A stretch of DNA of 64,000 nucleotides, from the NCBI GenBank assembly GCA_002323245.1, contig DCPU01000003.1, forward strand, positions 27,448 to 91,447. The letters run 5' to 3'. Each line of letters begins with the position of its first letter. The stretch's first letter is position 1. The position numbers and the translations under genes were made by a program. This stretch comes from Mariprofundus sp. UBA1536. Its GTDB lineage: Bacteria; Pseudomonadota; Zetaproteobacteria; Mariprofundales; Mariprofundaceae. A model generated the notes under the pieces. It saw only the letters and a program-made list of their open reading frames with translations. It ran no database searches and was not told the DNA's origin. Positions 1 through 7,996 of this stretch are shown piece after piece.

Positions 1-452
1 GTAAAACCAGTCTTACAGCGCGATTTGTATTCAGTAAATTTTCTGACAAATACCTCTCCACCATGGGTGTAAAAATAGACCGCAAACAAGTTGAAGCCAG
101 CGGGCAAGTGGTAAACATGATGCTCTGGGATATTCATGGTGAAGAATATAAAAAAATACCAACCAGCTATCTGCGTGGCGCTTCAGGCATTGTCACAGTT
201 ATCGATGGCACCCGCCCCAATACAGTCAATGTAGCACACAAAATTTTACAACGCGTCAACGAAGAGCTTGGTACGCTTCCAAATATTTTTCTCATTAACA
301 AATCCGATCTAGAAGATGATTGGAATATCAGTGATGCCATGATTCAAACACTTCGTGATTCTGGTGCCCCTGTTTATTTAACCAGCGCAAAAAGTGGCGA
401 CAATGTTGAATCGTCATTCCTTCAGCTCGCCGAGATGCTATTAAACCCATGA
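1..452 (+). CDS. Ras/Rab-like small GTPase (5' end cut by window)
   Basis: The open frame runs in from the left edge: the first in-frame codons read K-T-S-L-T-A-R-F, the end of a P-loop (G1, GKTS), followed by a switch I threonine in YLSTMGVKID. The ATG at 63 is therefore internal and the true start lies outside the window. Downstream motifs are G3 (WDIHGEE), G4 (NKSD) and G5 (TSAKSG). This is the full G-domain set of a Rab/Ras/MglA-type GTPase, about 150 residues visible. Such bacterial GTPases act as cytosolic nucleotide-dependent switches, in polarity or signalling where studied. The stop lies 10 nt before the adenylate cyclase, so the two are probably one transcript and may act in one pathway (inference). 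The exact role is unknown. Confidence 0.85.
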   Translation, partial: KTSLTARFVFSKFSDKYLSTMGVKIDRKQVEASGQVVNMMLWDIHGEEYKKIPTSYLRGASGIVTVIDGTRPNTVNVAHKILQRVNEELGTLPNIFLINKSDLEDDWNISDAMIQTLRDSGAPVYLTSAKSGDNVESSFLQLAEMLLNP

Positions 453-462
453 ACCCACAACC

Positions 463-1485
463 ATGAATGTTCAACAAGTTCCCGACATTATTTTCAGTAC
501 CATCGCCAAAAACAGCTTTCAAGCCTTAGCACCAGCTTGGTTTGAAATCAAAACTAACAGCGAAGAAATCCTAAATGTCGGCGGCGAGTGGCAACATTAC
601 TTTTTAGAGCAGCCAGTTGCTGGTCAAGATGTCAGCCAAGCATGCGAAATGCTGATAGGCATGTTACCGATGACTGAAAACTTTGAGCTGCCCCAGATGC
701 AATTACTTGAACATTGCTATACAGATATATTTGCCATTCACGATACAAATAGTGATTGGTTACTATTTTGCGATGTCACTGAGAAAACGAATCAACTACA
801 AACCTACCAACAAACATCCAATGATTTAATTCTCATTAAAGATCGCTTAAGTCGCACATTGAACCGTTATGTTGGCCAAGAAGTGAGCGAGCGTGTAAAC
901 AAAGGCGAATTGAAATTTGATGCCGCAGGCGAACGTCGTGAAATCTCAACGTTGTTTGTCGATATTCGTGGCTTTACACCCTTTAATGAATGCAATGATG
1001 CCCAAGTCGTGATGCAAACTCTAAATGCCTACATGAATTGCATGCTTGATTCGATTATGGGAAATGCGGGCATGGTTGATAAAATTATTGGGGATGGCGT
1101 GATGGCTGTATTTGGTGTGCTACCCAGCCAAAATCACTATACCCACGATGCATTTTCAGCAGCCCAACAAATTCAGACCGCAGTGGCACAGCTCAATGAG
1201 CAACGGCTTCAAGCAGGCTTGGATATTCTCGGAGTTGGCGTAGGTATTGCTACTGGTGAAGCTGTATTGGGCATATTGGGAACACACGAACGCCGTGCGT
1301 TTACTGCCATTGGCCGCCATGTCAATTTGGCAGCGCGTTTAGAGTCCAATGCACGTAAGGGAGAAATCCTTATGGATGAAGCAACATATATTGCGTTGGA
1401 AAAGCCTCATGCACTCATAGCAGTTACATTGGCGCTTAAAGACATTGGTGAGACACAAGCTTATGCCTTGCTTAGCAACTCTTAA
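463..1485 (+). CDS. Class III adenylate cyclase, soluble
   Basis: The protein has 340 residues. The N-terminal ~125 residues resemble a degenerate PAS-like sensor region without membrane segments. A short helical linker follows, then a cyclase homology domain (about residues 155-330). Both metal-binding aspartates are present (FVDIRGFT and KIIGDGVMAVFG), as are the substrate lysine (VDKIIGD), the threonine of the class IIIb pocket (FTAIG) and the transition-state Asn and Arg (VNLAARLE). The usual Asp after the Gly of TVIGD is Arg here (AIGRHVN); that position is not catalytic, so activity is expected. The predicted reaction is ATP to cAMP. The gene follows a Ras-like GTPase and converges on a Crp-family regulator 6 nt away, which suggests a local cAMP circuit. 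No clear ribosome site is seen; translation may be coupled to the GTPase gene. Confidence 0.9.
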   Translation: MNVQQVPDIIFSTIAKNSFQALAPAWFEIKTNSEEILNVGGEWQHYFLEQPVAGQDVSQACEMLIGMLPMTENFELPQMQLLEHCYTDIFAIHDTNSDWLLFCDVTEKTNQLQTYQQTSNDLILIKDRLSRTLNRYVGQEVSERVNKGELKFDAAGERREISTLFVDIRGFTPFNECNDAQVVMQTLNAYMNCMLDSIMGNAGMVDKIIGDGVMAVFGVLPSQNHYTHDAFSAAQQIQTAVAQLNEQRLQAGLDILGVGVGIATGEAVLGILGTHERRAFTAIGRHVNLAARLESNARKGEILMDEATYIALEKPHALIAVTLALKDIGETQAYALLSNS

Positions 1486-1491
1486 ACCTCA

Positions 1492-2148
1492 TTACTCCAA
1501 CATATCCGCTAAATATAAATCAACATTCCGAACATTCACTTTATAATAGCTTCCCGCCTTACTCTCAATAATTTCAGCACTGACAAGTTTTTTGATTTCA
1601 CGTGTAATGGTTTCACGCTGACAGCTCAAAAGCTTTCCCAACTCAGCATGGCTTGGCAAATGAACTACAATTTCGTCTTGATGACCTGCATGTTGTTCAG
1701 TGAGTGTTTTGATATATCGACACAGTTTGGATCCGATATTTGGTTGTCCCAGTCTGCACACCACCTCATGCGTGCGCAAATAACGGCGCATAAACAAAGC
1801 AGCGATACGCTGCAAAAAATCATGATCTTTGATTTTCTCTGCCAACAACGAAGCCTTAATTTCTCTAAGGTGACTATCTTGCGTAGCTACCACTGTTGCA
1901 GTTCTGGCTTTGAGCCCAAATAAAGCCAATTCGCCAACCAAATCACCTGGCATCAATGCATAAAGGGATGTCTCATGCCCACTACCTGAAATGATGCGAA
2001 CATTAAGCTCACCAGCAACAATGAAAAAAGCACTCTCACGGTGTTGGTCACCTTCATACAGCAACAAATCACCTTTATGCAGATAAACATCTTTTGCACC
2101 GGGAAAATCTTCGCTACTAAATCCTTCGTTGAGTATAATACTGTTCAT
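1492..2148 (-). CDS. Crp/Fnr-family transcriptional regulator
   Basis: The 218-residue protein has an N-terminal cyclic-nucleotide-binding beta-roll (about residues 15-125, with the PGDLVGELALFG phosphate-binding-cassette-like stretch and nearby ARTATVVA) and a C-terminal winged helix of the HTH_Crp type (SHAELGKLLSCQRETITREI, about 165-190). The N-terminal cysteine cluster expected of an Fe-S Fnr sensor is absent, and the cassette carries G-E and an Arg as in cAMP binders, so Crp-like cAMP sensing is the better guess. It is adjacent to a class III adenylate cyclase. A Crp-like palindrome lies in its own upstream region at 2230-2245, which would allow autoregulation and control of the divergent receiver gene. 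The ligand is inferred. Confidence 0.9.
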   Translation of the reverse strand: MNSIILNEGFSSEDFPGAKDVYLHKGDLLLYEGDQHRESAFFIVAGELNVRIISGSGHETSLYALMPGDLVGELALFGLKARTATVVATQDSHLREIKASLLAEKIKDHDFLQRIAALFMRRYLRTHEVVCRLGQPNIGSKLCRYIKTLTEQHAGHQDEIVVHLPSHAELGKLLSCQRETITREIKKLVSAEIIESKAGSYYKVNVRNVDLYLADMLE

Positions 2149-2229
2149 GCTGGCCCCTGGCAGATAAAAATTTTGGCAATATTTCCAAAACTAAGAAGGG
2201 CAAATGTATCTTTAAAACCCATGTCTGAT

Positions 2230-2245
2230 TGTGACAATTATTACA
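2230..2245. promoter_or_regulatory. Crp-like operator
   Basis: The sequence reads TGTGA, six bases, TTACA, a near match (one mismatch) to the TGTGA-N6-TCACA Crp consensus. It sits in the 160-bp divergent region between the Crp-family regulator and the receiver-domain gene. Autoregulation and control of both genes is inferred from position only. Confidence 0.45.
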
Positions 2246-2308
2246 ACGAAATTTTAACTACATAATTATAGTTCGGCCAGCTTTCACCCAAGGGGTATTA
2301 TAAAGTTC

Positions 2309-2650
2309 ATGATTATGATTGCAGATGATGAGGGTGACGTATTAGACACGTTGAAATCCATTCTAGAACTGCATGATTTTCAAGTGATTGCTTGCCCTTC
2401 TGCCGAATCAGCTTTGGAACAATATGATTTACATCGTGGTTTTATTTCAGCTGTCATCAGTGATTATCATTTGGCCAGCATGAATGGATTGCGACTACTT
2501 CAAGAGATCCAGCAGCAACAATCATCAATTCGTGCCATACTCATTTCGGGAAACCCTCCGCAAAACATGCCTGAAAGTATTAAGTTATTCAAAAAGCCCA
2601 TCAATTACGATGCGCTGGTCGATTATCTAAAACGTCAAAAACTAACCTAG
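2309..2650 (+). CDS. Single-domain response regulator (receiver only)
   Basis: The 113-residue protein consists of one REC domain and no output domain. The acidic pocket is IADDEGD (residues 4-10), the phospho-acceptor is Asp52 in VISDYHLASMNG, the conserved Thr/Ser is in ILISG and the lysine is in LFKKPI followed by the cis-proline. The sequence resembles receivers fused to hybrid kinases, so it probably acts as a phosphorelay shuttle or CheY-like output. No kinase is adjacent. Its 3' end overlaps that of dapC by 4 nt on the opposite strand. It is transcribed divergently from the Crp-family gene across the putative operator. Confidence 0.9.
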   Translation: MIMIADDEGDVLDTLKSILELHDFQVIACPSAESALEQYDLHRGFISAVISDYHLASMNGLRLLQEIQQQQSSIRAILISGNPPQNMPESIKLFKKPINYDALVDYLKRQKLT

Positions 2651-3828
2651 GCCTTTAACCTTCTAGCCAATTCAGCAGCTTTTTCTGGCCCATCCACCAA
2701 AGCAGCACGTACATACCCAGAGCCAGCATTAAAACCCTGCTTGCCTGCAGCCCCCAAATAACTACCTGGCAATAATTTTACAGCTTGATGCTCATATTTC
2801 TCACGTACAAAAGCCTCTTCATTTTCAACAGGCAACCACACAAAGAAACTGCCAGCTGGCACTTGACCGCCATACACATCAAAGAATGCATCCAAACTTT
2901 GGCGATAGATTTGCAAATGCTCTTGCACATGCGCTTCATCATCCCAAGCCGCGGCAGCAATATGCTGTAATGGTAACGGTGTAGCTGGCCCAGAGTAACT
3001 CCTAAATTTTGCAAACTGCGCGATTAAATCAGCATCACCCGCAATCAAACCCGAACGAAGCCCTGGTAGCGCCGAGCGCTTGGATAAAGAGTTCATCACC
3101 AAACAACGTTTGTAAGTTGTATTGCCCATGCCTTGTGCCACTTCCAAAAGTCCAATAGGCTTGTTTTGATAATATATTTCGGAGTAACACTCATCCGCCA
3201 ACACATAAAAATCATGTTTTTCAGCAAGTTTCAATAGCTTTTTATAATACGCATAATCTGCCACCCAGCCAGTGGGATTAGATGGTGAGCAAACATAAAT
3301 CAGCGCCGTGTTATCCCAAATATCTGGGGTGATATGATCAATGTCTGGAGAAAATCCATTATCAGAGATGCACGGCTGCAAGTATGGCTCACCGCCTGCA
3401 GTAATAGCTGCGCCCAAATAAATTTGGTACATTGGATTTGGCATCATGATAAAGGGTGGTTGTTTTGCATTGGGATTTACTAGCGCATGAGCTGCCGCAA
3501 ACAAGGCTTCACGGGTACCGTTGGCTGACAATACCTGGGTTTGAGCATCAACATGCTTCAAGCCAAAACGACGTTTTAACCAATTAGCGATACTCTCTCT
3601 TAAGAAATCATTACCAGCCGTGCTTGGATACTTTGAAAAACCTGACAAATGCTGTGCCAGCGTGGGTTGCACAAAACTTGGCAACGACAATCTTGGCTCT
3701 CCCGCTCCAGCATCAATCATCTGTAAATCAGGATTGGGTGAAATGCCTTTTAGCAATTGCGCCAATCGGGCAAAAGGATACTCACCCATTTGCGCAATAC
3801 GGTGTTGATCATGTTTGATTTCACTCAT
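2647..3828 (-). CDS. dapC: Succinyldiaminopimelate transaminase (DapC-type)
   Basis: This is a fold-type I PLP aminotransferase of 393 residues. The PLP-binding region contains SNPTGWVAD, the Asp of VLADECYSEIYY and the Schiff-base lysine in SLSKRSALPGLRSG. The DECYSEIYY and SKRSALPGLRSG combination is that of the proteobacterial DapC branch, which converts N-succinyl-2-amino-6-oxopimelate to N-succinyl-LL-diaminopimelate with glutamate in lysine/peptidoglycan biosynthesis. The start chosen is the ATG of MSEIKHDQ; a longer frame would extend into the upstream lipoprotein gene. It is last in a minus-strand run bioB-argH-lipoprotein-dapC. A related AlaC/AspC-type specificity cannot be excluded from motifs alone. 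Confidence 0.85.
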   Translation of the reverse strand: MSEIKHDQHRIAQMGEYPFARLAQLLKGISPNPDLQMIDAGAGEPRLSLPSFVQPTLAQHLSGFSKYPSTAGNDFLRESIANWLKRRFGLKHVDAQTQVLSANGTREALFAAAHALVNPNAKQPPFIMMPNPMYQIYLGAAITAGGEPYLQPCISDNGFSPDIDHITPDIWDNTALIYVCSPSNPTGWVADYAYYKKLLKLAEKHDFYVLADECYSEIYYQNKPIGLLEVAQGMGNTTYKRCLVMNSLSKRSALPGLRSGLIAGDADLIAQFAKFRSYSGPATPLPLQHIAAAAWDDEAHVQEHLQIYRQSLDAFFDVYGGQVPAGSFFVWLPVENEEAFVREKYEHQAVKLLPGSYLGAAGKQGFNAGSGYVRAALVDGPEKAAELARRLKA

Positions 3829-3838
3829 AATGTTAAAC

Positions 3839-4291
3839 CTACTTATTTGAAGAAGAAGATGTCGCATTTTGCGCTGGTCGAATCACCTTAGACCAAGGTG
3901 ATAATCTGCCCAAGGCATCACTCACACGCACGCGAAAGGCAAAATCTTTATCAGCGCGCAATTTTAATTTGCGCTGTAAATGTTCGCGCTGTGCGTTGGG
4001 CGAGGATTCGTAATAACGTAGCCAGTTGCCAAGACAGGCACAATTAGGGTCAATTTCAGCGCGGTCGATTTGATACGCCACTGCCCCGCCACCACCGCTG
4101 ATTGAAATGTCCAAAGCCAGCATGTCTTTTTCGTATACAAACGTTAGCGCGCTTAACTCGGGCAAAGGAACGGAATGATCAAATACGATAAGATTTGTTT
4201 TTAGGCCGCAGGAAGCCAGCAGCAAGAAAACAAACAGCGCTGGAAGTCGCAACAATATTAAGCAGCCAACAACGTTGACCAGCGGGCGCAT
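3839..4291 (-). CDS. Small lipoprotein, LptM-like N-terminus
   Basis: The protein has about 150 residues. A type II signal peptide ends in the lipobox LLLASC followed by GLK. The start at 4291 (MRPLVNVVG) is the one that places the hydrophobic segment correctly; it lies inside the argH 3' end, an overlap of 34 nt. The CGLK start and the position after argH recall the short LptM (YifL) lipoproteins that often sit beside argH, lysA or dapF, but this protein is far longer. The mature part (SALTFVYEKDMLALDISISG and a later WSKVIRPA) looks like a fibronectin-III-like beta domain. A periplasmic-side location is likely. Function unknown. Confidence 0.7.
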   Translation of the reverse strand: MRPLVNVVGCLILLRLPALFVFLLLASCGLKTNLIVFDHSVPLPELSALTFVYEKDMLALDISISGGGGAVAYQIDRAEIDPNCACLGNWLRYYESSPNAQREHLQRKLKLRADKDFAFRVRVSDALGRLSPWSKVIRPAQNATSSSSNK

Positions 4292-5637
4292 TGCAAACGC
4301 ACCTGTGCTGGCGCCGTACCGCCTGTATGATTGCGCGCGGCTACGCATGTTTCCACCGACAGAGCTTGCACCATGGCTAGCGTTAATCGTTTATCAATGG
4401 TGGTACAAGCTGCTTCAGGCATGCGATGCAGCTCAATATCGGCCTTGATACAATACGCAACCGACTTACCCACAATCTCATGCGCATCACGGAACGGCAC
4501 ACCAGCGCGAACCAAGGCATCTGCCAAATCGGTCGCCGTAGAAAAGCCACTACCTGCTGATTTGTGCATCACTTCTTTTTTGGCTTTAAGGCCAGGCAAC
4601 ATATCGCCAAACACGCGCAAGCAACCTTCAAGATTGTCGTAAGCATCAAAGATGGCTTCTTTGTCTTCCTGCATGTCTTTATTGTAGGCCAAAGGTAGCG
4701 ATTTCATGGTCATCAAAATCGACATCAAAGCGCCAACTATACGCCCTGATTTTCCGCGCACCAATTCGGGCATATCTGGGTTTTTCTTTTGTGGCATAAT
4801 CGATGAGCCCGTGCAAAAGGCATCAGGCAAATCAATAAAGCCAAATTGTGAACTCATCCAAAGAATCAACTCTTCAGAAAAGCGCGATAAATGGATGGAA
4901 CAAATCGAAGCTGCCGATAACAACTCCATGATAAAGTCTCTATCCGATACCGCGTCTAATGAATTGGCACATGGTGCATCAAAACCTAATAACGCTGCGG
5001 TTTGTTCACGGTTGATAGGGAATGTAGTGCCAGCCAAAGCTGCTGAACCCAATGGACACTGGTTCATGCGTGCGCGCGCATCAGCAAAGCGTGCATAATC
5101 GCGAGCAAACATTTCAACATAAGCCAGCAAATGATGACCCAGTGTGACAGGTTGTGCTGTTTGCAAATGGGTAAAGCCAGGCATGATGGTATCGGCGTGC
5201 TCTTCGGCAAGCTTGACCAACACCACTTGCAAATGTTTGATGCGTTTCATCAAATCATCAGTGCGTTTACGCAAATAAAGGCGCGTATCTGTGCCCACTT
5301 GATCATTGCGACTGCGGGCTGTGTGTAAACGTTTACCTGCATCACCAATGATATCAGTTAAGCGCTTTTCAATGTTCATATGTACATCTTCAAGCGCGAT
5401 CGTGAATTGCAAAGCACCCGACTCAATCTCATCTTGCACTTGCTGCAAACCAGAAAGAATAAGCTTTAAATCATCATCACTTAAAATGCCTTGGGCAGTC
5501 AGCATGGTTGCATGTGCACGCGAGCCAGCGATATCTTCAGCATACATACGCGCATCAACGTGCGTTGAAGCATTAAAAGCTTCTACAAAGGCATCTGTGG
5601 GGCCTTCAAAACGGCCACCCCAAGGTTTATCGGACAT
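4258..5637 (-). CDS. argH: Argininosuccinate lyase
   Basis: The 459-residue length is normal for the family. It belongs to the fumarase/aspartase superfamily: the signature loop GSSIMPQKKNPD carries the catalytic serine, and the substrate-binding region THLQTAQPVTLGHHLLAYVE contains the conserved TxxxxAQP. The enzyme cleaves argininosuccinate to arginine and fumarate, the last step of arginine synthesis. Its start (MSDKPWGGRFEGPTDAFV) has the standard N-terminus of the family, preceded by a GGGGAT ribosome site. It follows bioB by 26 nt and is overlapped by the downstream lipoprotein gene, so the group is likely co-transcribed. Confidence 0.97.
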   Translation of the reverse strand: MSDKPWGGRFEGPTDAFVEAFNASTHVDARMYAEDIAGSRAHATMLTAQGILSDDDLKLILSGLQQVQDEIESGALQFTIALEDVHMNIEKRLTDIIGDAGKRLHTARSRNDQVGTDTRLYLRKRTDDLMKRIKHLQVVLVKLAEEHADTIMPGFTHLQTAQPVTLGHHLLAYVEMFARDYARFADARARMNQCPLGSAALAGTTFPINREQTAALLGFDAPCANSLDAVSDRDFIMELLSAASICSIHLSRFSEELILWMSSQFGFIDLPDAFCTGSSIMPQKKNPDMPELVRGKSGRIVGALMSILMTMKSLPLAYNKDMQEDKEAIFDAYDNLEGCLRVFGDMLPGLKAKKEVMHKSAGSGFSTATDLADALVRAGVPFRDAHEIVGKSVAYCIKADIELHRMPEAACTTIDKRLTLAMVQALSVETCVAARNHTGGTAPAQVRLQCARWSTLLAA

Positions 5638-5663
5638 CTTTATCCCCTTTTATCGTTGACAAC

Positions 5664-6638
5664 TTAAGCGTTGGCTACGCGGCGTGTTGAAGGCGTATCT
5701 TTGGTTTCAGGGCGAATGCCCAATTTGGCAAACAAAGCTTTGTCTTCATTGGCTTCGTTGTTGCCAGTGGTGAGTAATTTCTCACCGTAAAAAATAGAGT
5801 TGGCACCAGCCAAAAAGCAAAGCGATTGCATTTCTTCGCTCATTACTTCACGGCCAGCTGACAAACGCACATGCGAAGATGGCATGGTAATGCGCGCAAC
5901 AGCAATGGTGCGGATAAAATCAAAATTATCCAAATCGGCGACATCAGCCATGGGTGTACCTTCTACCTTCACCAACATATTGATTGGCACAGACTCAGGA
6001 TGCGGATTCATACGCGCCAATTGCGCCACCATGCCCGCGCGATTTTTCAAGGCTTCGCCCATACCCACAATGCCACCACAGCAAACGCTCATGCCTTCAG
6101 CTCGAACATTTTTCAGTGTATTCAGGCGATCTTCATAAGTGCGGGTGGAAATAATATCCTTATAAAATTCAGGGTCGGTATCGAGATTATGGTTGTAATA
6201 ATCAAGGCCAGCAGCTTTAAGCTTTTTGGCTTGCTCGGCATCAAGCATGCCCAAGGTAGCGCAAGCTTCCATGTCCATGGCTTTGACTTCTTTGATCATG
6301 TCGAGCACCAATTCAAAGGCACGGCCTTTGGGCTCACGCCAAGCAGCACCCATACAAAAACGTGATGCGCCTTTTTCTTTGGCAGCAGCAGCAGCTTTCA
6401 TCACCTCTTCTTTTTTCATTAAAAGTTCGGATTCAAGGCTGGTATCATAACGTGAAGATTGCGGGCAATACTTACAATCTTCAGGGCAACCGCCTGTTTT
6501 GATGGATAAAAGTGTAGAGAGCTGTACTTGATTGGGATCAAAATAAACACGATGCGCTTGTTGCGCTTGAAACATCAAATCATTAAACGGAAGTTCAAAT
6601 AGTTTTACAATTTCGTCCACTGTCCAATCAAAGCGCAT
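5664..6638 (-). CDS. bioB: Biotin synthase
   Basis: This is a radical-SAM enzyme of 324 residues. The [4Fe-4S] motif is CPEDCKYCPQSSRY (CxxxCxxC), and the further motifs GICCGG-like VCCGGIVGMGE and RLSAGR match BioB, including the arginine ligand of the [2Fe-2S] cluster. It converts dethiobiotin to biotin by sulfur insertion. The start at 6638 (MRFDW) is preferred over the upstream in-frame ATG at 6650 because a GGAG ribosome site lies seven bases before it. No other bio genes are in the window. The fadL terminator lies just upstream, so bioB has its own promoter and probably leads the argH-dapC run. Confidence 0.97.
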   Translation of the reverse strand: MRFDWTVDEIVKLFELPFNDLMFQAQQAHRVYFDPNQVQLSTLLSIKTGGCPEDCKYCPQSSRYDTSLESELLMKKEEVMKAAAAAKEKGASRFCMGAAWREPKGRAFELVLDMIKEVKAMDMEACATLGMLDAEQAKKLKAAGLDYYNHNLDTDPEFYKDIISTRTYEDRLNTLKNVRAEGMSVCCGGIVGMGEALKNRAGMVAQLARMNPHPESVPINMLVKVEGTPMADVADLDNFDFIRTIAVARITMPSSHVRLSAGREVMSEEMQSLCFLAGANSIFYGEKLLTTGNNEANEDKALFAKLGIRPETKDTPSTRRVANA

Positions 6639-6658
6639 GTATTTCTCCATATACCACT

Positions 6659-6691
6659 AAAAAACAGGGCGCAACCTAAACGGAAGCGCCC
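6659..6691 (-). terminator. Rho-independent terminator after fadL
   Basis: Read on the minus strand, GGGCGC, a 13-nt loop and GCGCCC are followed by TG and six T residues. It ends the lipase-fadL transcription unit before bioB. Confidence 0.75.
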
Positions 6692-6727
6692 AAAGAATAA
6701 ACCGTAACTTATTTGTCTAATTGAAAA

Positions 6728-7945
6728 CTAGAAATGATACGTTACGCCGCCTGCAATCAAGTGAACTACTGATTTATAAACACCATGATATGCAGCATTG
6801 GTTGGCGCAGCAGCTGTTCTATCTGCAAGCCATACATACGCATAAGCCAAATCCATCGTTAAATTATCTGAGAAGTCTTTGCCATAACCCAGGCTAACCA
6901 ATTGCCTATCATTGCCAGGCAATCTCGGAGAGAAGTCAGTTGCATTCACTGGTGTTGGATCGTTGGTGTAACCCACACGAACCTTGGTATTCTGATTATA
7001 CGCATATTCAACACCCAAACGAATTGCAGTTGTTGCTTTCCAGTTTTCAGGAATAGTCGATGTTGTACCAGTAGCGATATTTAAGGTGGATGGATCATAA
7101 TCAATCACAATTTCATTAAATTTTTCCCAGTTTATGCGATCAGCCTGAACACTCACTAGCCAGTTGCGGCTGGGACTAAAAGTGATTGCCGCTGTGATCA
7201 AATCCGGGAATGTCACAGAAGTGTTTGCATTAGCACCAATACCTTCCAGACCCAAAATCGCCATACCTGGACCTCCAACAGCTGTACCGGAAATATCAAC
7301 TTTGACACTGGAGCGGTAGCTCAAGCCAACACTAAACGCATCGGCTTTATACAAAGCCGCAATATTCCCACCAAAACCATCACCGGAACCACCAATCTTC
7401 AACGACTGTCCGTCCAAATGCACCTTAAAGGCATTGTAATAGGAAAATCCTGCTGCCACAGACAAATTGTCGTTCATCTGAAAAGCCACATTTGGATTCA
7501 CATGCACAGCTTGAATTTCTGAGAACGTGACACTGTCTGCCCCCGCTGCAAGTTGAGAAAACGGTGCACCCGAATCTGTCCAATCCACAGACAAACCAAA
7601 CGGCGAATTCACACCCAGACCAAAGCTAAGCTTCGAATTCTCTAATCCATATCGCGCGTAAGCTTGCGGTACAACATGCACACCCTTCGTTGCTGAATAC
7701 GTTTGCCCACCCGCCTCAAAATCATTGAGTGGATAAACCAATGTTGCACTCACCGATGCATTATTTTCTTGAAACGATAAACCGGCAGGGTTAAACCAGT
7801 TAGCGGAAGCGTCATCAGCAATCGCAGAGAAGGCGTTACCCATGCCCATAGCTTTGGCTCCTTGCTCAGGAATCATGTACCCACTGGCAAGTGCTTGTGA
7901 GCTACACAGAAGTAGCGCAGCTATCGTAATAGCAGTTTTTTTCAT
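6728..7945 (-). CDS. fadL: FadL-family outer-membrane long-chain fatty acid transporter
   Basis: The 405-residue protein has a signal peptide (MKKTAITIAALLLCSSQALA, cleaved after ALA). The mature N-terminus SGYMIPEQGAKAMGMGNAFS, then DDASANWFNPAGL, is the hallmark FadL hatch region with the NPA motif. The rest is alternating beta-barrel sequence ending in aromatic GGVTYHF. FadL proteins carry long-chain fatty acids and other hydrophobic compounds across the outer membrane by lateral diffusion. The start at 7945 is chosen for the signal peptide and a G-rich ribosome site. It lies about 50 nt downstream of a lipase lipoprotein gene and the two are probably co-transcribed, so fatty acids released by the lipase are its likely cargo. 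Confidence 0.92.
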   Translation of the reverse strand: MKKTAITIAALLLCSSQALASGYMIPEQGAKAMGMGNAFSAIADDASANWFNPAGLSFQENNASVSATLVYPLNDFEAGGQTYSATKGVHVVPQAYARYGLENSKLSFGLGVNSPFGLSVDWTDSGAPFSQLAAGADSVTFSEIQAVHVNPNVAFQMNDNLSVAAGFSYYNAFKVHLDGQSLKIGGSGDGFGGNIAALYKADAFSVGLSYRSSVKVDISGTAVGGPGMAILGLEGIGANANTSVTFPDLITAAITFSPSRNWLVSVQADRINWEKFNEIVIDYDPSTLNIATGTTSTIPENWKATTAIRLGVEYAYNQNTKVRVGYTNDPTPVNATDFSPRLPGNDRQLVSLGYGKDFSDNLTMDLAYAYVWLADRTAAAPTNAAYHGVYKSVVHLIAGGVTYHF

Positions 7946-7996
7946 AACCAAGCCCCCAGAGATAGTGTTTGAGTAATCGTTAGGATATTTCATATC

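Noticed and set aside
1492..2148. Fnr (oxygen-sensing) identity for the Crp-family regulator
   Set aside because: The N-terminal cysteines needed for a [4Fe-4S] cluster are missing.
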